Notes under the pieces: model-generated
Told to the model about the DNA's origin: nothing
Seen by the model: only the letters and a program-made list of their open reading frames with translations
The model's database searches: none
Translations under genes and position numbers: made by a program
Part shown: positions 21,929 to 30,508 of the stretch, in pieces
Position numbering within the stretch: the stretch's first letter is position 1
Layout: every line of letters starts with the position of its first letter
DNA from: a virus
Length of the DNA stretch: 58,780 nt
Virus record (IMG/VR): IMGVR_UViG_3300008459_000049
Location: 1-58,780 of that record
Strand: one strand, 5' to 3'

Positions 21929-23164
21929 TTAAACATCCTCAATTGGAAAGTCAGGTTTTGTTGCTGCGTCTGGCTTATAGTTATAATGCCATGGTTCATT
22001 TACATTTGCTGATCTGCCGTTGTTTGCATCAAATCCAAATTTATATGAATTTTGGGATAGCCATTTATAACCTGGTGATTTCCACGCTATACCTAATTCA
22101 GCCGGTTTACCGCGCTTTTTATTATCGATATAATCGGCAATCTTAGGAAGTCTAGCATTATCACTTTGATCTGGTCCGCTTACGACATCAATCGCAGCAT
22201 CATTCTCATGCGGGCTTTTTCCAGGTAAAGCTGCTGCTGGTCCTTTCGGACTTTTTTTAACCCATGCAGAGGATTCTTGTCCTTTTGGAGAATTTTTTTC
22301 ATCTACTAATGATGGAGAAATTTTTGACGATGGATTAAAATAGTCATTATGAATAGATTTTTGTTTATATATATCTCTTGTCATTGAAGACCAAAATGGA
22401 ATATTTGCATTATGTATTTTTGCTGCCACTATGGCATCCTTAAGAGGAACAAACGCATCATATACTTTCTGGGAGGCCCACATATCATCACCTTTACCAT
22501 TTTGTCCCAATTTAATTATTTCAATATCTGGCTGTGGATCAAATTTAATATGTGGCGTAATCATTCTTTTTTGCATACCACTTATATCTTGTGTTGCGGG
22601 TTTTTTACCAGAAAAATTAGATGTATCAGGTAAACCACTTGTGCCGCCGGTTCCTCCTCCACCTGGATTACTACCATTTCCAGTAGGCGCTGCACCAACT
22701 TTATTTAAAACTTTACCGTCTTTATAGGTTACAAGATTACCAAATGTAACGTTTACAATATCGCCAACCGCTGCTTTTTCTTCAAAAAAGCCTTGTGGTT
22801 CATAGACAAAATCTGGATATGTGTCTATTATTTTTTGATCTTCTGCTGTTGCTTCATTTCCAATTTTATTTGGTATAGGTAAATATGGGAATACTTCTGG
22901 TATTCTTACCTTATATGTTACCTTTGTATTACCAAAAAATTGAGACAAGAAAGAACCAGATGGATTAGTTTCCTCTGTTATTCTTAACACTTGTCCTTTA
23001 AAAAACTTAATGCCTTCTAGGCAGTCATTTTTAAAAATATTGCTTGCTATTTGAGCTACAACGCCATTTAAAGTGGTTGTTTTTCTGTCTAAAGTTGGAC
23101 CTAATTTGTCCATAGTAACAGAATTGACTTGAGAAGTTTCAAATTGGTAAAGATTAATAGCCAT
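21929..23164 (-). CDS. Spike-type protein: OB-fold-like domain plus M15 (VanY-type) peptidase
   Basis: 411 residues in two parts. Residues ~15-150 resemble a gp5/VgrG-type OB fold: GQVLRITEET, KVRIPEVFPYLPIP, then GDIVNVTFGNL. A Gly-rich linker (~155-185) follows. The C-terminal ~210 residues carry the zinc peptidase M15 signatures: SPHENDAAIDV (the SxHxxxxAxD zinc ligands) and EPWHYNY (catalytic Glu and third ligand His). M15 enzymes cut peptide cross-links of peptidoglycan, so this is probably a tail-tip lysin used during entry. The OB-like half is repeated in the lysin at 42604-44499. Confidence 0.85.
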   Translation of the reverse strand: MAINLYQFETSQVNSVTMDKLGPTLDRKTTTLNGVVAQIASNIFKNDCLEGIKFFKGQVLRITEETNPSGSFLSQFFGNTKVTYKVRIPEVFPYLPIPNKIGNEATAEDQKIIDTYPDFVYEPQGFFEEKAAVGDIVNVTFGNLVTYKDGKVLNKVGAAPTGNGSNPGGGGTGGTSGLPDTSNFSGKKPATQDISGMQKRMITPHIKFDPQPDIEIIKLGQNGKGDDMWASQKVYDAFVPLKDAIVAAKIHNANIPFWSSMTRDIYKQKSIHNDYFNPSSKISPSLVDEKNSPKGQESSAWVKKSPKGPAAALPGKSPHENDAAIDVVSGPDQSDNARLPKIADYIDNKKRGKPAELGIAWKSPGYKWLSQNSYKFGFDANNGRSANVNEPWHYNYKPDAATKPDFPIEDV

Positions 23165-23167
23165 TAA

Positions 23168-23467
23168 CTATTTTTCCTTGATCATGTCAAAAATATCATC
23201 CCTTTCTCTTGATGATAGGGTATCTTGGATGCCCTCTTTTTTCTGAATTATTCCGGCAATTTTAACTAATTGTTCGTTACTTCTTTGTAGCGTTTCAAGA
23301 TATTTAGTAGCTATTTCACCAAAATCTTTATGTTTATATTTATCATTTGAAACAGACATTTCATTGACAAGTTCTAGCAATAATTTATTTGCTACTGCTC
23401 TATCGTTCTCTATGTTTTTTGTTGCGTCTGATAAATACGCTTCTAGAGATTTAGATTCTTCGCTCAT
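23168..23467 (-). CDS. Conserved-type small phage protein, unknown function (99 aa)
   Basis: Charged, mostly helical protein (MSEESKSLEAYLSDATKNIE... ) ending in DIFDMIKEK. No signal peptide, membrane segment or catalytic motif. It overlaps the end of the sigma-factor gene by four bases and ends three bases before the spike gene, so it is co-transcribed with both. A chaperone or assembly role would fit the position but is not shown by the sequence. Confidence 0.7.
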   Translation of the reverse strand: MSEESKSLEAYLSDATKNIENDRAVANKLLLELVNEMSVSNDKYKHKDFGEIATKYLETLQRSNEQLVKIAGIIQKKEGIQDTLSSRERDDIFDMIKEK

Positions 23468-24147
23468 ATGTTTCCACTATCCCATTCTTTTTTAAAAGCT
23501 TCGTATTTAATTCTAAATTTCTTTAGATTGCTAACGACTTGCTTTGTGTTAAGTCCAGTTATTTCTCTAATATATAAATAAATAGCTTTTTTATTAAAAA
23601 TTTCTATATTTGGACTGTCTTTAAAAAGTATGATTATGGATTTATAGATTTTTTCTTCATTTTCTTTCATCTTTTTTGAGTCCCAGACTGTCACTTCTCT
23701 CTCAAATGCAGCCCAAAACTCCTCTTTTTCTCTTGACGATATATATGTATCTTCATAAACTAAATTTTCTTCATCTTTTGAATTTAAGATATCTTCAAGA
23801 TAAACTTCTCTACGATTATTATTTTTCTTAACTTTATGTATAAACCAATTCTTTGTAATAACAGAAAAATAAGAAAAGGCTTTAGACCCTTTAGACGTAT
23901 CAAACTTGTCTAAAATTGTCGTAAGCCAGACCTTACATTCGTTTTTTAAATCTTCTATGTTTGGTAAACTATTAAACTTATATGTAAATACAATTTTATC
24001 AACCATTTCGTTAAAAACTGGTTGTATGTATTCTCTATATAAGAAATTTTTTCTATTATAATCTATAATAGAAGCATATTCTAATATTGCTTCTTCATGA
24101 ACCTTTGTAAAATATTGCTTATCCTTCTCTTTGGGAATCTGTGTCAT
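23464..24147 (-). CDS. Late-transcription sigma factor, gp55-like
   Basis: 227 residues. Around residues 75-120 the sequence LDKFDTSKGSKAFSYFSVIT followed by KNWFIHKVKK matches the region-2-like segment of T4 gp55 and related phage sigma factors. An upstream helix (EDLKNECKVWL) and a C-terminal helix-turn-helix-like part (ITGLNTKQVVSNLKKFRIKY) complete the pattern. gp55 replaces the host sigma and directs RNA polymerase to TATAAATA late promoters. A gene for it amid structural genes suggests a T4-like late programme. Possible target sites are listed at 21051, 41967, 50649 and 52154. Confidence 0.82.
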   Translation of the reverse strand: MTQIPKEKDKQYFTKVHEEAILEYASIIDYNRKNFLYREYIQPVFNEMVDKIVFTYKFNSLPNIEDLKNECKVWLTTILDKFDTSKGSKAFSYFSVITKNWFIHKVKKNNNRREVYLEDILNSKDEENLVYEDTYISSREKEEFWAAFEREVTVWDSKKMKENEEKIYKSIIILFKDSPNIEIFNKKAIYLYIREITGLNTKQVVSNLKKFRIKYEAFKKEWDSGNI

Positions 24148-24436
24148 ATTCTCTGCTCATTTGTTCCTCTTTAACCATAATTGTTTTCTTATAACCACGG
24201 CAAAGATCAATAACCATTTTTGTATTATTAACTGTCGCTATCATTGTTTCGTCGCCGTAATACATTTCCATTTCTAGCATACTTTGTAGGTTTTTACTAT
24301 ATTCCTCAAGTAGCTCTTGAAGTTGATCAACATTATTGACGCCATAATTTAATTTTTCAATAAGCTTGCGAACATACCAAAAAAGTATACAATTTATAGT
24401 TAAGGATAATATTAATAATAAAATTAAAAAAATCAT
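24119..24436 (-). CDS. Small membrane-anchored protein (105 aa)
   Basis: The first ~24 residues (MIFLILLLILSLTINCILFW) form one clear transmembrane segment, followed by a basic residue and a coiled-coil-like helix. The rest is soluble and acidic. Its 3' end overlaps the start of the sigma-factor gene by 29 bases and its ATG overlaps the zinc-ribbon gene. No family is recognised; the layout is N-in or N-out anchored with a ~80-residue cytoplasmic or periplasmic tail. Confidence 0.75.
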   Translation of the reverse strand: MIFLILLLILSLTINCILFWYVRKLIEKLNYGVNNVDQLQELLEEYSKNLQSMLEMEMYYGDETMIATVNNTKMVIDLCRGYKKTIMVKEEQMSREYDTDSQREG

Positions 24437-24687
24437 TTATATTCTCTATTGATTGATTGCTTTTGATCTAATAATAACTTTCTATTATCTTCTATTGCTT
24501 TACGAACTCTTTCTCCAGCAAGATCACGTTCATTTTTTTGTTTGCTATAAGCTGTCAATAGTTGCGGGACTCTTTTTAGAGAGTTTTCATTGTTACATTT
24601 ATCACAATTATGTAATTCTTCTGTTATACTATGAAAAGTATCGAATTCATTTTCACATACTTCGCATTTGTAGGTATAAGCAGGCAT
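24433..24687 (-). CDS. FmdB-like zinc-ribbon protein (84 aa)
   Basis: Starts MPAYTYKCEVCENEFDTFHS and has a second pair CDKCNN, giving CxxC...CxxC. This is the FmdB/CxxC-CxxC-SSSS regulatory-protein pattern, short zinc ribbons found widely in bacteria and phages. The C-terminal half is a charged helix. It overlaps both neighbours by a few bases, so translation is coupled. Function in phages is unknown. Confidence 0.78.
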   Translation of the reverse strand: MPAYTYKCEVCENEFDTFHSITEELHNCDKCNNENSLKRVPQLLTAYSKQKNERDLAGERVRKAIEDNRKLLLDQKQSINREYK

Positions 24688-24854
24688 TATTCATCCTTTA
24701 AAAAGATTTGTTGTGGTGGGTTTTCTACGTATAGTTGCCCATCTTCTACATAAAACTTCATATCTCTAAATGTTGGAACAATATCACTTTCTTCCATGAG
24801 ACTTTTTTGTAGTGCTACCATTACACAACTAATTGCTTGATCTGATAATGTCAT
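24687..24854 (-). CDS. Small hypothetical protein (55 aa)
   Basis: An ATG at 24854 opens a 55-residue frame beginning MTLSDQAISCVMVALQKSLM and ending QQIFLKDE. The stop TAA shares its last A with the ATG of the zinc-ribbon gene (TAATG), a typical coupled junction, and the ribosome site GAGGAAAATAA precedes the start. It fills the gap between the zinc-ribbon and epimerase genes. No similarity recognised. Confidence 0.68.
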   Translation of the reverse strand: MTLSDQAISCVMVALQKSLMEESDIVPTFRDMKFYVEDGQLYVENPPQQIFLKDE

Positions 24855-24855
24855 T

Positions 24856-25803
24856 TTATTTTCCTCTTATGTTCGGATATGTTTGCTTAAACCAATTACA
24901 AGTTATTTCTAATCCATCTTCTAAAGACGTATACCACTCTTCTTTCCATCCTAAGTCTAGAAATTTTTTATTAGAGGTTGGTTTACGTACTTGGCCTTTT
25001 GGTTTTGAGATGTCGTATTTAATTTCTCCATTATACTCTAATTTTTTACAAATTAAAGCTATAACATCTTTTAATTTATATTCTTTAGTGCATCCAATGT
25101 TAATTGCGTTACCTTTGTAGTTAATATCTAATAAAAATTTAATAGCTTTAGCAATATCTTCTGAAAAGGTAAATTCACGATAAACTTCTCCATCGCCCCA
25201 TACTTCAAATGATGATTTATTATTTATCTTAGCTTCCCAAACTTTACGAATTAATGATGGTATAACATGTCCATCATTAAGATCAAAATTATCATATGGC
25301 CCATACATATTATTTGGTATTACTGATATATATTCTGTATGAAATTGTTGATTTGCTGCTCTTAATTGGACATCAACCATTCGCTTTGCATAAGCATAAC
25401 CAAAATTAGAATCATGCGGAGGTCCATTGTGTAATTGGTCTTCCGTTAATGGATAAGTTACATACTTTTGATCTGGGTATATGCACGTTGATAAACAACA
25501 AACTAATTTTGGAACATTTGCACCAATGCAAGAAGAGATAACATTATTGTTTATTTCAGAATTTTCATGATAAAATTCTGCAACGTATTGCGTATTGGAA
25601 TTAACTCCTCCAACTTTTCCCGCAAGATGTATTACTGTATCAATTTTTGATACATTTTGTTTTTCTTCAAAAGAATTAAAATATTTAATTGTTTCTATCT
25701 TATTTTTTAAATTAACTTCTTTTTTTGTAGGGTATATAGAATTTGGTAATATTTTTTTAAAAGCATTACCTAAAAGACCAGAACCGCCAGTTATTAAAAT
25801 CAT
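24856..25803 (-). CDS. fcl: GDP-L-fucose synthase-like epimerase/reductase
   Basis: 315 residues, extended short-chain dehydrogenase fold. The NADP-binding loop is TGGSGLLG at residue 5-12; the catalytic Tyr/Lys lie in YAYAKRMVDVQ. CLSTCIYP, HNGPPHDSNFGY, NMYGPYDNF and HVIPSLIRK are GDP-fucose-synthase hallmarks, and resemble the TSTA3/GER branch more than E. coli WcaG. The family converts GDP-4-keto-6-deoxymannose to GDP-L-fucose by epimerising C3 and C5 and reducing C4. Because a ColD-like dehydratase is in the same cluster, the alternative role is ColC (GDP-L-colitose synthase, same fold). It is the first enzyme of a ten-gene sugar cluster. Confidence 0.85.
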   Translation of the reverse strand: MILITGGSGLLGNAFKKILPNSIYPTKKEVNLKNKIETIKYFNSFEEKQNVSKIDTVIHLAGKVGGVNSNTQYVAEFYHENSEINNNVISSCIGANVPKLVCCLSTCIYPDQKYVTYPLTEDQLHNGPPHDSNFGYAYAKRMVDVQLRAANQQFHTEYISVIPNNMYGPYDNFDLNDGHVIPSLIRKVWEAKINNKSSFEVWGDGEVYREFTFSEDIAKAIKFLLDINYKGNAINIGCTKEYKLKDVIALICKKLEYNGEIKYDISKPKGQVRKPTSNKKFLDLGWKEEWYTSLEDGLEITCNWFKQTYPNIRGK

Positions 25804-25815
25804 TTTATTTCCTTT

Positions 25816-26646
25816 TTAAAAATATACTACATGATTATCATAAAATTTATAATTTAAGTGATTACATAAAAATAAAGCAATTTGTGAAACGTTGCTATTA
25901 ACTAATAACAAGCGATTACATTTAGATAATATACATGTTTCCAAAATCATATTTTTTAAATGTAAATTTTTTTGTTCAATATTAAAATTAGCAGATAAGT
26001 AATGTATTCCTTCGCTATTATTTGGGAATGTTTCTTTCTTATCATAAAATAAAAATTTATTTTTATATTTTTTTATAAAATGATCATAAATTTCTGTTTC
26101 ATCACTTGTTAGAAATACATAATCATAATCATCTATTTCTTGATCTACTACGCTATAAATATATTCTAAATTTAATTTATAAGATTGATTTGCGCCATGG
26201 CCACTAGCACCTAATTGATCACGACCTCTTCTATGTATTCCTAAAATTTTTTTTCCCTCAAAGTTTTTTAAGAAAGTATTTAATTCTTTTTTTATATCCG
26301 ACTTAAGAGTAAAAAATTTATTATAAATGTATTGGTATTCTTTAATGTGCTGGTTGTCTCTTAGCTTTTCTAAAGCAATTTGCATATTAGGATACTCCCA
26401 GCACCCCAATTCAAAAGGATTTGTTTTTATTATATAATTTTTATCAATAGAATCAATATTATTAATAAATGGCTGTTCTAATACTAAATCCCATATATTT
26501 TGATCGTAATTACCATATAAAATATTTTTAATATCAATATAACATTGCATATTATTTTTAATACAATGTTTTATCATAGAGAAAGCAACAGTAACATTAG
26601 AGCCAAATCCAACATTTCTTTCTTCTAGAAGATGAATTACGTTCAT
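25816..26646 (-). CDS. Fucosyltransferase-like enzyme (GT11/GT23 type)
   Basis: 276 residues. The segment ILGIHRRGRDQLG near residue 133 fits the HxRRxD GDP-fucose-binding motif of alpha-1,2- and alpha-1,6-fucosyltransferases. The C-terminal half has a GT-B style nucleotide-binding domain (YVFLTSDETEIYDHF, LLVNSNVSQIALFL). No signal peptide. It directly follows the GDP-fucose-synthase-like gene, so it is the likely consumer of the GDP-sugar made here. A colitosyltransferase, which shares the same motif family, is an equally good reading. Confidence 0.72.
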   Translation of the reverse strand: MNVIHLLEERNVGFGSNVTVAFSMIKHCIKNNMQCYIDIKNILYGNYDQNIWDLVLEQPFINNIDSIDKNYIIKTNPFELGCWEYPNMQIALEKLRDNQHIKEYQYIYNKFFTLKSDIKKELNTFLKNFEGKKILGIHRRGRDQLGASGHGANQSYKLNLEYIYSVVDQEIDDYDYVFLTSDETEIYDHFIKKYKNKFLFYDKKETFPNNSEGIHYLSANFNIEQKNLHLKNMILETCILSKCNRLLLVNSNVSQIALFLCNHLNYKFYDNHVVYF

Positions 26647-27548
26647 ATTTTATACCTTTTATCTATTTGTTGTGATATTACGGAATAAACATGCTGATCT
26701 GAAATAAATGGACTTCCAGAAATTTCTGCTTTTATAAATAAATCACGATTTTTATCTACCCAAAAAGCATTTGTAATCGTATTATCAAAACATATAAATA
26801 TTTTTTTATCATTTAAATAATTTTCTTCAGTTTGACAATAACAATATACGCCAGAAGATCTACCAACTATTATATCACAATATGTACTTAAAAAAGAATT
26901 TTCATTCATATCATTTTCATTGATATTTATAATATCAGTAGTAAAAAATATATTTTTTTTATTTAAAGAAATTAAATAATCAGTTTTTTTTGTTACAAAA
27001 AAATTAATATTTTTATACTTTTGAGAAAGTAAATATATTATTGGATCAAAATTAAAATTTTGTACTTGTCCTGAATGAACATCTTGGTTTACAATTAAAA
27101 TATTATTTTTATGTATATTCATAATATTTCGAATACCATCAATATTTTCATAATATTTGTAGTTAATTTTTGGTAAATAAAAATTTTTTTCTTCATACAT
27201 ATGTTCTATTTCTAAAAACTTATAAATATCAGAAAATAAATTATAGTATGCATCAAAAGTGCAACCGCCGTAATTGGTCACATAATGCATGTTATTTTGT
27301 CCAATCCACGTATTAATATAAATATCGCCATCGTTCTTGAGTATTGCTTCATTTATTCCTATTCCATAAGGAAATAAAGTAGATTTTTTAAATGTAATAT
27401 TTGATAAATCTTTTAATAATTTGCTAGAATTATGGTGTTCATAATAATATTCTACATTTTTTATTTTATTTACAATATCACTTACAAAAGATCTACCTAA
27501 GTGTATATCACCATTATGAAATGAATTAAAAAATATTATTTTATTCAT
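26643..27548 (-). CDS. Putative glycosyltransferase, unclassified
   Basis: Start chosen at the ATG at 27548, one base after the stop of the preceding gene; an earlier in-frame start lies inside that gene. The protein begins MNKIIFFNSFHNGDIHLGRS, resembling the first strand and loop of GT-B heptosyltransferase-like enzymes. C-terminal features (CDIIVGRSSGVYCYC, KIFICFDNTI) fit a nucleotide-sugar domain. Family not certain; the location in the sugar cluster supports a transferase. Confidence 0.55.
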   Translation of the reverse strand: MNKIIFFNSFHNGDIHLGRSFVSDIVNKIKNVEYYYEHHNSSKLLKDLSNITFKKSTLFPYGIGINEAILKNDGDIYINTWIGQNNMHYVTNYGGCTFDAYYNLFSDIYKFLEIEHMYEEKNFYLPKINYKYYENIDGIRNIMNIHKNNILIVNQDVHSGQVQNFNFDPIIYLLSQKYKNINFFVTKKTDYLISLNKKNIFFTTDIININENDMNENSFLSTYCDIIVGRSSGVYCYCQTEENYLNDKKIFICFDNTITNAFWVDKNRDLFIKAEISGSPFISDQHVYSVISQQIDKRYKI

Positions 27549-27549
27549 A

Positions 27550-27897
27550 TTATTTATCTTTATGTCCTTCATATAGCTTAACTGATTCTTCTAATAGGCT
27601 TTTGTTGTTTTTTATAGCATCGTCTAACATAATATTAATCGCTTGAACAAATTTTGGTCTTTTTTGTTTAAAACAAATGTCTATTTTTCTTTTTATGTTA
27701 GCTATTTCAGAATCAAGTTTACTTAAAGCGCATTTATCTTCAAGCATCCACATTCTTATGTGTAAAATAACTAATTTTTCTATTACTTCGCCAATATTAT
27801 CAGTATATACTAAATCTTGTATTTCTGGTATGCTTTTATTTTGTAAAACATTATTTACTTGTTCTTTTATGCATTCTTCTATTTTTTGTCCTACCAT
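27550..27897 (-). CDS. DUF4254-like small protein (115 aa)
   Basis: An all-helical protein. The pattern LHIRMWMLEDKCALSKLDSE followed by IKRKIDICFKQKRPKFVQAI resembles DUF4254 (usually ...NxxxWxxED...KxxIDxxNxxR...ID). DUF4254 genes are found in sugar and cell-wall clusters but have no established function. A GAGGA ribosome site lies before the ATG. The assignment is a weak resemblance, not a firm match. Confidence 0.55.
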   Translation of the reverse strand: MVGQKIEECIKEQVNNVLQNKSIPEIQDLVYTDNIGEVIEKLVILHIRMWMLEDKCALSKLDSEIANIKRKIDICFKQKRPKFVQAINIMLDDAIKNNKSLLEESVKLYEGHKDK

Positions 27898-27900
27898 TTT

Positions 27901-29055
27901 TTATTCCTCATATTTATTTAATATGTCAGTTACTGTTAATATATCTTCTTCTGACATGTGTGGATTATTTGGTAAATAAATTGCATTATTGTTTATAATA
28001 TCTGCATTTACTAAATTAGTAATTCCGTAATCTTTTATCCAAAAAGGCTGCTTACCCATTGAACCACATATTAATGGTCTTGTTTCTATTCCATTATTTA
28101 ATAAATCTTCAATAACTAAATTTATATTTTTTGAAATAAAAGGAAATGCAAAATTAGAAACAAATTCATGTTTATCATCTAAAATCCATTTCTTTTTACT
28201 ATATTTGTTATACAAATTAAAATTATTTCTTCTTGTAGAACAAATTTCATTAAGTTTAAATAATTGAATGTTTCCTAATTTTGCTTGCAAATCGGTAGCA
28301 CGAAAATTAAATCCTGGATAATAAAAAGTATATAAAGCTTTAAAATCCGAGACATTAAACTCTTTTCTTAAGTTTTCTTTTTTATTTTGTGATAAATCTC
28401 TATCCCATCCATGAGATCTTAGGGAAACAATTAGACTATTTAACTCTTCATCATTTGTACAAACCATTCCACCTTCTATAGTAGACATATGATGTCCAAA
28501 ATAAAAAGAAAAAGTACTTATATCGCCAAAATTACCGGTTTTTTTACCATTATATATAGTACCTATACTTTCACAGGAGTCCTCCAGAAGAAGACAGCTG
28601 TTTTCTTTACATATTTTGTGTATTTCTTCATAGTCATTACTAAAACCTAAAACATTTACTGTCACTATTAGTCCCGGGTCGTGTTGTGTAACTAATTCTT
28701 TTAGGTGTTTGATATCCAAACCAAGATTATTTAAATTACAATCACACATTATAGGCTCATAGCCTAATTGAATAGCAGGTGCTATAGTTGTCGCCCATGA
28801 AACAGCAGGTACTATAACTTTTTTATTTTTTAACTTACCAGAAACCATTAATGCATAATATGCTAATAAATTAGCAGAAGATCCAGAATTAACATAAGTA
28901 GAAAATTTTATATTATTCCATTCACTCCAAGATTTTTCAAATATTATAGTTTCTGGTCCTTTAGTGAGTTGTGGGTTATCTTTTAACCATTCTATTAATA
29001 AATTAATATCTGCTTTATCAATAGTATCTTTTACGAGTGGTATTTTATAAATCAT
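27901..29055 (-). CDS. colD: ColD-like GDP-4-keto-6-deoxy-D-mannose 3-dehydratase
   Basis: 384 residues, DegT/DnrJ aminotransferase fold: NSGSSANLL, IVPAVSWATT, CLLLEDSCES and PGFNFRATDLQAKLGNIQL. The PLP-lysine site of the family is replaced by histidine: FSFYFGHHMSTIEGG, where true aminotransferases have Lys. This Lys-to-His change is the known signature of ColD, which removes the C3 hydroxyl of GDP-4-keto-6-deoxymannose. The same change in RfbH-type enzymes comes with a cysteine cluster, which is absent here. Length (ColD is ~388 aa) also fits. The substrate would come from the GMD gene at 33727-34707. Confidence 0.85.
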   Translation of the reverse strand: MIYKIPLVKDTIDKADINLLIEWLKDNPQLTKGPETIIFEKSWSEWNNIKFSTYVNSGSSANLLAYYALMVSGKLKNKKVIVPAVSWATTIAPAIQLGYEPIMCDCNLNNLGLDIKHLKELVTQHDPGLIVTVNVLGFSNDYEEIHKICKENSCLLLEDSCESIGTIYNGKKTGNFGDISTFSFYFGHHMSTIEGGMVCTNDEELNSLIVSLRSHGWDRDLSQNKKENLRKEFNVSDFKALYTFYYPGFNFRATDLQAKLGNIQLFKLNEICSTRRNNFNLYNKYSKKKWILDDKHEFVSNFAFPFISKNINLVIEDLLNNGIETRPLICGSMGKQPFWIKDYGITNLVNADIINNNAIYLPNNPHMSEEDILTVTDILNKYEE

Positions 29056-29803
29056 TTAAATAATCCTTAAGAAGAACATCGTAAGTATAGCATGTTTTAT
29101 TATCTAAGAAAAAAATATTTTTATTATATTCATATTCTTTAAATTCTACTAGCTCATTAAAATTTAAATTTTTTTGATTATAAATGTCAATAATAAAATT
29201 TTTAATATCTACCGTATATCCTGATCCTATTATACGACTTTCTGTTGTTTTTTTTAATTCATTTGCTACATAATTTGCATGCAATAATTCTCTTTTTATA
29301 TTTAAATTTCCTAATTTTATTTTTTCATTATTTTTTATAGAATAAAAAATTTTTCCAAAAAGAAAGTCTTTACTTCTATATGAAGAATTAAAATTAAAAG
29401 GATAAATTATTTTTACGTTTTCTTTTTTTTGCAGCTCTAGAGTAATTTTTTTTTTAGAATCTGTATAGTAATTTTCTTCATAATTCCACGGAGTATTAAT
29501 ATTTATAGAACCATTACACTTGTTCCATAATTCCGTTGTAGACAGATAAAGTATTTCATTAGCATTAATTTTATTAATTATATCTAATGTTAGATTATAA
29601 TTAATATCATAAAAATTTTCTTTATATAGTATATTATTTGCAAATATTGTTCTTTGTTCAGCAAATAGTATAAATACTTTATTCCATCTATAATTAAAAA
29701 TTTCACTAGAAATATTTCTAGCACTTATCCTAATATAATCTTTAGGCAGATAATAGCTTATTTGAGAAGTATCTCCAATTATTAAATTATTAATAATATT
29801 CAT
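29045..29803 (-). CDS. Divergent NAD-dependent epimerase/dehydratase
   Basis: 252 residues. Strand and loop order resembles an extended SDR: LIIGDTSQISYYL (a degenerate GxxGxxG), EILYLSTTELW, YYTDSKKK (a YxxxK pair), IYPFNFNSSYRSKD and IIGSGYTVDIKNFI. The degenerate glycine loop means nucleotide binding may be altered. It overlaps the ColD-like gene start by 11 bases. Possible roles are ketoreduction or epimerisation of a sugar intermediate; this is inferred from the family and the neighbours. Confidence 0.6.
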   Translation of the reverse strand: MNIINNLIIGDTSQISYYLPKDYIRISARNISSEIFNYRWNKVFILFAEQRTIFANNILYKENFYDINYNLTLDIINKINANEILYLSTTELWNKCNGSININTPWNYEENYYTDSKKKITLELQKKENVKIIYPFNFNSSYRSKDFLFGKIFYSIKNNEKIKLGNLNIKRELLHANYVANELKKTTESRIIGSGYTVDIKNFIIDIYNQKNLNFNELVEFKEYEYNKNIFFLDNKTCYTYDVLLKDYLNDL

Positions 29804-29824
29804 CTTTTAGCCAATCTATTATAT

Positions 29825-30505
29825 TTATTGTTTTGGATTAAAATTTATTTTTTTTCGTTCTTGAAATAATTTTTCATCATGTGATAATTTATCTGGTGTT
29901 TCATTTTCTGCGTAAAGTTTATCATATGTTATTGATCTATTGAATGATGGTAATTCATGTTTAATAATACAGTAATCAATATATTTTAATTTATTAATAG
30001 ACGAACAGTATTCAGTATGCTCATTATCGCACCACCATGATTTATATTTTGGATAATAAATATATCCAATTGAATCATAGTATTTTTTACCAATTATAGA
30101 TTGAGTATTTAAGTCTTTTCTATAGCCATCATAAAACCACAAACAACCGTCTAGATCTGGGAAATATTTTTCCATTTCTTCTTGAATTTTTAAATCGTAG
30201 TCTTTAACGATTGGTATCATATCGTCAGCTGCGGATATTAATACATCCCAATTAAAATTAATTTTATTAATATCTCTGTTAATGGCATCTATTTTTGTTG
30301 TTCTCTTAGAAAAATAGATTTTTAGATTATCTATTTCAGATAATTTCTTTATTGTTTCTTGATTATTCATAGAAATATCATCAAAATCACAAGATATTAA
30401 AAACAAATATTCATTGTTGCCAGATAATAAATTAATATATTTTTCTAAAGTAGAAAAAAATTGCTGTTGTCTACTTCTTGTAGGAAACTTTATTAAAAAT
30501 TTCAT
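29825..30505 (-). CDS. GT-A (family 2-like) glycosyltransferase
   Basis: 226 residues beginning MKFLIKFPTRSRQQQFFSTL, a GT-A nucleotide-binding start, followed by YLFLISCDFDD and DVLISAADDMIPI, the DxD-like metal site of GT2 enzymes. Shorter than many GT2 proteins, so only the nucleotide-binding half is clear. The acceptor is unknown; its position places it in the phage sugar cluster. Confidence 0.62.
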   Translation of the reverse strand: MKFLIKFPTRSRQQQFFSTLEKYINLLSGNNEYLFLISCDFDDISMNNQETIKKLSEIDNLKIYFSKRTTKIDAINRDINKINFNWDVLISAADDMIPIVKDYDLKIQEEMEKYFPDLDGCLWFYDGYRKDLNTQSIIGKKYYDSIGYIYYPKYKSWWCDNEHTEYCSSINKLKYIDYCIIKHELPSFNRSITYDKLYAENETPDKLSHDEKLFQERKKINFNPKQ

Positions 30506-30508
30506 ATT

